From Nitrospiraceae bacterium (GTDB lineage Bacteria; Nitrospirota_A; Leptospirillia; Leptospirillales; Leptospirillaceae): 5,764 nucleotides of DNA. The notes under the pieces are model-generated. The model worked only from the letters and a program-made list of their open reading frames with translations. It made no database searches and was not told the DNA's origin. Shown piece by piece: positions 4,668 through 5,764 of the stretch; position 1 is the first letter of the stretch; every line of letters starts with the position of its first letter. The stretch lies in NCBI GenBank assembly GCA_028064945.1, contig JAPTWQ010000063.1:1-5764 (forward strand). The letters run 5' to 3'. The translations under genes were made by a program, and so were the position numbers.

Positions 4668-5764
4668 AAGATAAAACCATCCGGGAGCGTCTTGATGTAC
4701 TGATCGGGCGGGTTCGCTTCGGTGCGATTTCCTTTGCCATTGTCTGGGTCGGCTTTGTCCTTCTTTATGTTTTCACCGGACAAGGGCTCCTTAAAACGGA
4801 AAACGCCATTCTGGCGAATGAACAAATTGAACGGAGCTTCCTAACTCTCCAGGAACCCCTGATCGTCTATCTGGAAACGCATAGCCCATCCCAGAAGATC
4901 CTCTTCGATTCAATACTTCAGGAAATAGTTTCAAGGATAGCCGAGCCTGCCGGAAATTCTCCCGAGAGCCCTTCTTCCATTTTTCAGCGAAGGAGCGCAG
5001 GAATAGTCTTCCAGATCCGGGCATTAGGGGACGCCTTGTTTCTTCCTGATATCGGGACGAAGCGACAGGAATATCTAACACTGTCACTCACTAATCTCAT
5101 TTTCGAATCGGTCCACAAAGAAATTCAGCCTCTTCTTGCCAGCTTGCGGGCGCAAGAGAAGGTGAGTCTCCACCAGATGTTCCTGATCATCCTCGTGAAT
5201 CTTCTCTTCCTTTCCTCCGAATTCGTTCTGCTCTTGTGGGCAAAGCGATCTCTTGGAAACTATGTCGAGAAATCCATTCTGAAACCGCTGGAAGATTTGG
5301 CGATCTGGGCACGTGGTGTGGCAAAAGGGAATCCCATGGATTCCGGTCAGATAGAGCTCTTTCCAAAGGATGCGGAAATAAGGGATCTGATCGAATCGAT
5401 CAAGACGATGAAAGAATATCTGGCTCAGACATTGGGACAGACCGAGCGAAAGCTTCAACACAACGAACTTCTGTCAATGATCATCCAGGCATCGGGGTTC
5501 ATGTCCATGGAAGAAGATATCCTTGATGTGGCCCGTCAAGCATTGATGGTGGTGTTTTCCGAAAAACCGATAGAAATTCATTTCCATCTTAGGGAGGTGG
5601 TGGAGATTAATGAGTGCTGGGCTCTCCGCAAGGGAGGGTTGATCAGCGACCAGGACTGGAATGGTTTGGTCCGCTGTCACCAATGCGAGCATCCGCTCAT
5701 GGAGAGGACCTACCTTTGCGCTCCCATCCAGTCTTCCGAGGAAACGATCGGGACTATCACGTTA
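4664..5764 (+). CDS. Membrane sensor protein with HAMP and GAF domains, 3' partial
   Basis: The frame is open from the GTG at 4664 to the right edge (367 codons, no stop). GTGA overlaps the stop of the HD-GYP gene, and AAGGA lies eight bases upstream. Residues 20-38 form a first transmembrane helix (AISFAIVWVGFVLLYVFTG). Residues 40-170 form a mostly helical extracytoplasmic sensor region that I cannot assign to a family, and 172-193 form a second transmembrane helix. A HAMP-like linker follows (about 194-258: KPLEDL, then DAEIRDLIESIKTMKEYL), then a GAF domain from about 268 to the edge. The GAF carries CWALRKG (318-324), C341-x-H343 and LCAPI (351-355), a Cys-containing signature I recall from GAF domains of bacterial signalling proteins. 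The output domain is outside the window; a GGDEF domain or histidine kinase would be typical. Its coupling to a phosphodiesterase suggests a joint c-di-GMP circuit sensing the envelope. The topology is secure; the output is unknown. Confidence 0.85.
   Translation, partial: MKDKTIRERLDVLIGRVRFGAISFAIVWVGFVLLYVFTGQGLLKTENAILANEQIERSFLTLQEPLIVYLETHSPSQKILFDSILQEIVSRIAEPAGNSPESPSSIFQRRSAGIVFQIRALGDALFLPDIGTKRQEYLTLSLTNLIFESVHKEIQPLLASLRAQEKVSLHQMFLIILVNLLFLSSEFVLLLWAKRSLGNYVEKSILKPLEDLAIWARGVAKGNPMDSGQIELFPKDAEIRDLIESIKTMKEYLAQTLGQTERKLQHNELLSMIIQASGFMSMEEDILDVARQALMVVFSEKPIEIHFHLREVVEINECWALRKGGLISDQDWNGLVRCHQCEHPLMERTYLCAPIQSSEETIGTITL

Noticed and set aside
5236..5526. Short + strand open frame within the sensor gene
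   Set aside because: It is out of frame with the HAMP-GAF protein, whose frame is continuous and has clear domains; this is a shadow frame.
1..5764. tRNA, rRNA, CRISPR array, insertion sequence or attachment site
   Set aside because: I saw no cloverleaf, rRNA-like stretch, spaced direct repeats, transposase domain or terminal inverted repeats.

Overview
This window carries three or four protein genes on the + strand and nothing convincing on the - strand. It reads as a cyclic-di-GMP signalling neighbourhood of a free-living Gram-negative-type bacterium. The coding regions are moderately GC-rich, and one AT-rich intergenic stretch separates two gene groups. The mix of many-domain sensor proteins, a TTG start and a sigma-54 system would fit a Leptospirillum-like or other environmental, chemolithotrophic or delta-type lineage. 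That assignment is only a guess, because nothing in the window is taxonomically decisive.

Region 1 (2-3575) holds two genes 13 bases apart, probably one transcription unit. The first is open at the left edge. It encodes the C-terminal half of a sigma-54 (RpoN) type protein: the tail of the core-binding region, the DNA-binding region and a diverged RpoN box. It then runs without interruption into a GIY-YIG nuclease-type domain, a fusion I do not recognise from any described protein. The second (927-3575) encodes an 882-residue protein with the order sensor globin, PAS, PAS, GGDEF, EAL. Both catalytic output domains look intact, but the globin seems to lack the proximal haem histidine. A five-copy CAAG tandem repeat lies near its start.

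Region 2 (3576-3869) is a 294-base AT-rich intergenic stretch. Its main feature is a near-consensus sigma-54 promoter (-24 GG and -12 GC with exact spacing) at 3699-3715, with an inverted repeat just upstream. The predicted leader is about 144 bases and contains long-range complementary segments. A strong Shine-Dalgarno sequence then leads to a TTG start.

Region 3 (3870-5764) holds two genes overlapping by GTGA. The first is a compact stand-alone HD-GYP c-di-GMP phosphodiesterase. The second is a two-transmembrane sensor with HAMP and GAF domains, whose output domain lies beyond the right edge.

Taken together, the first protein group can make and degrade c-di-GMP in response to a cytoplasmic signal. 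The second group degrades c-di-GMP and couples this to an envelope sensor. Region 3 appears to be under a sigma-54 promoter and lies close to a gene for an unusual sigma-54-like protein. The strongest leads are the sigma-54/GIY-YIG fusion and its possible link to this promoter.
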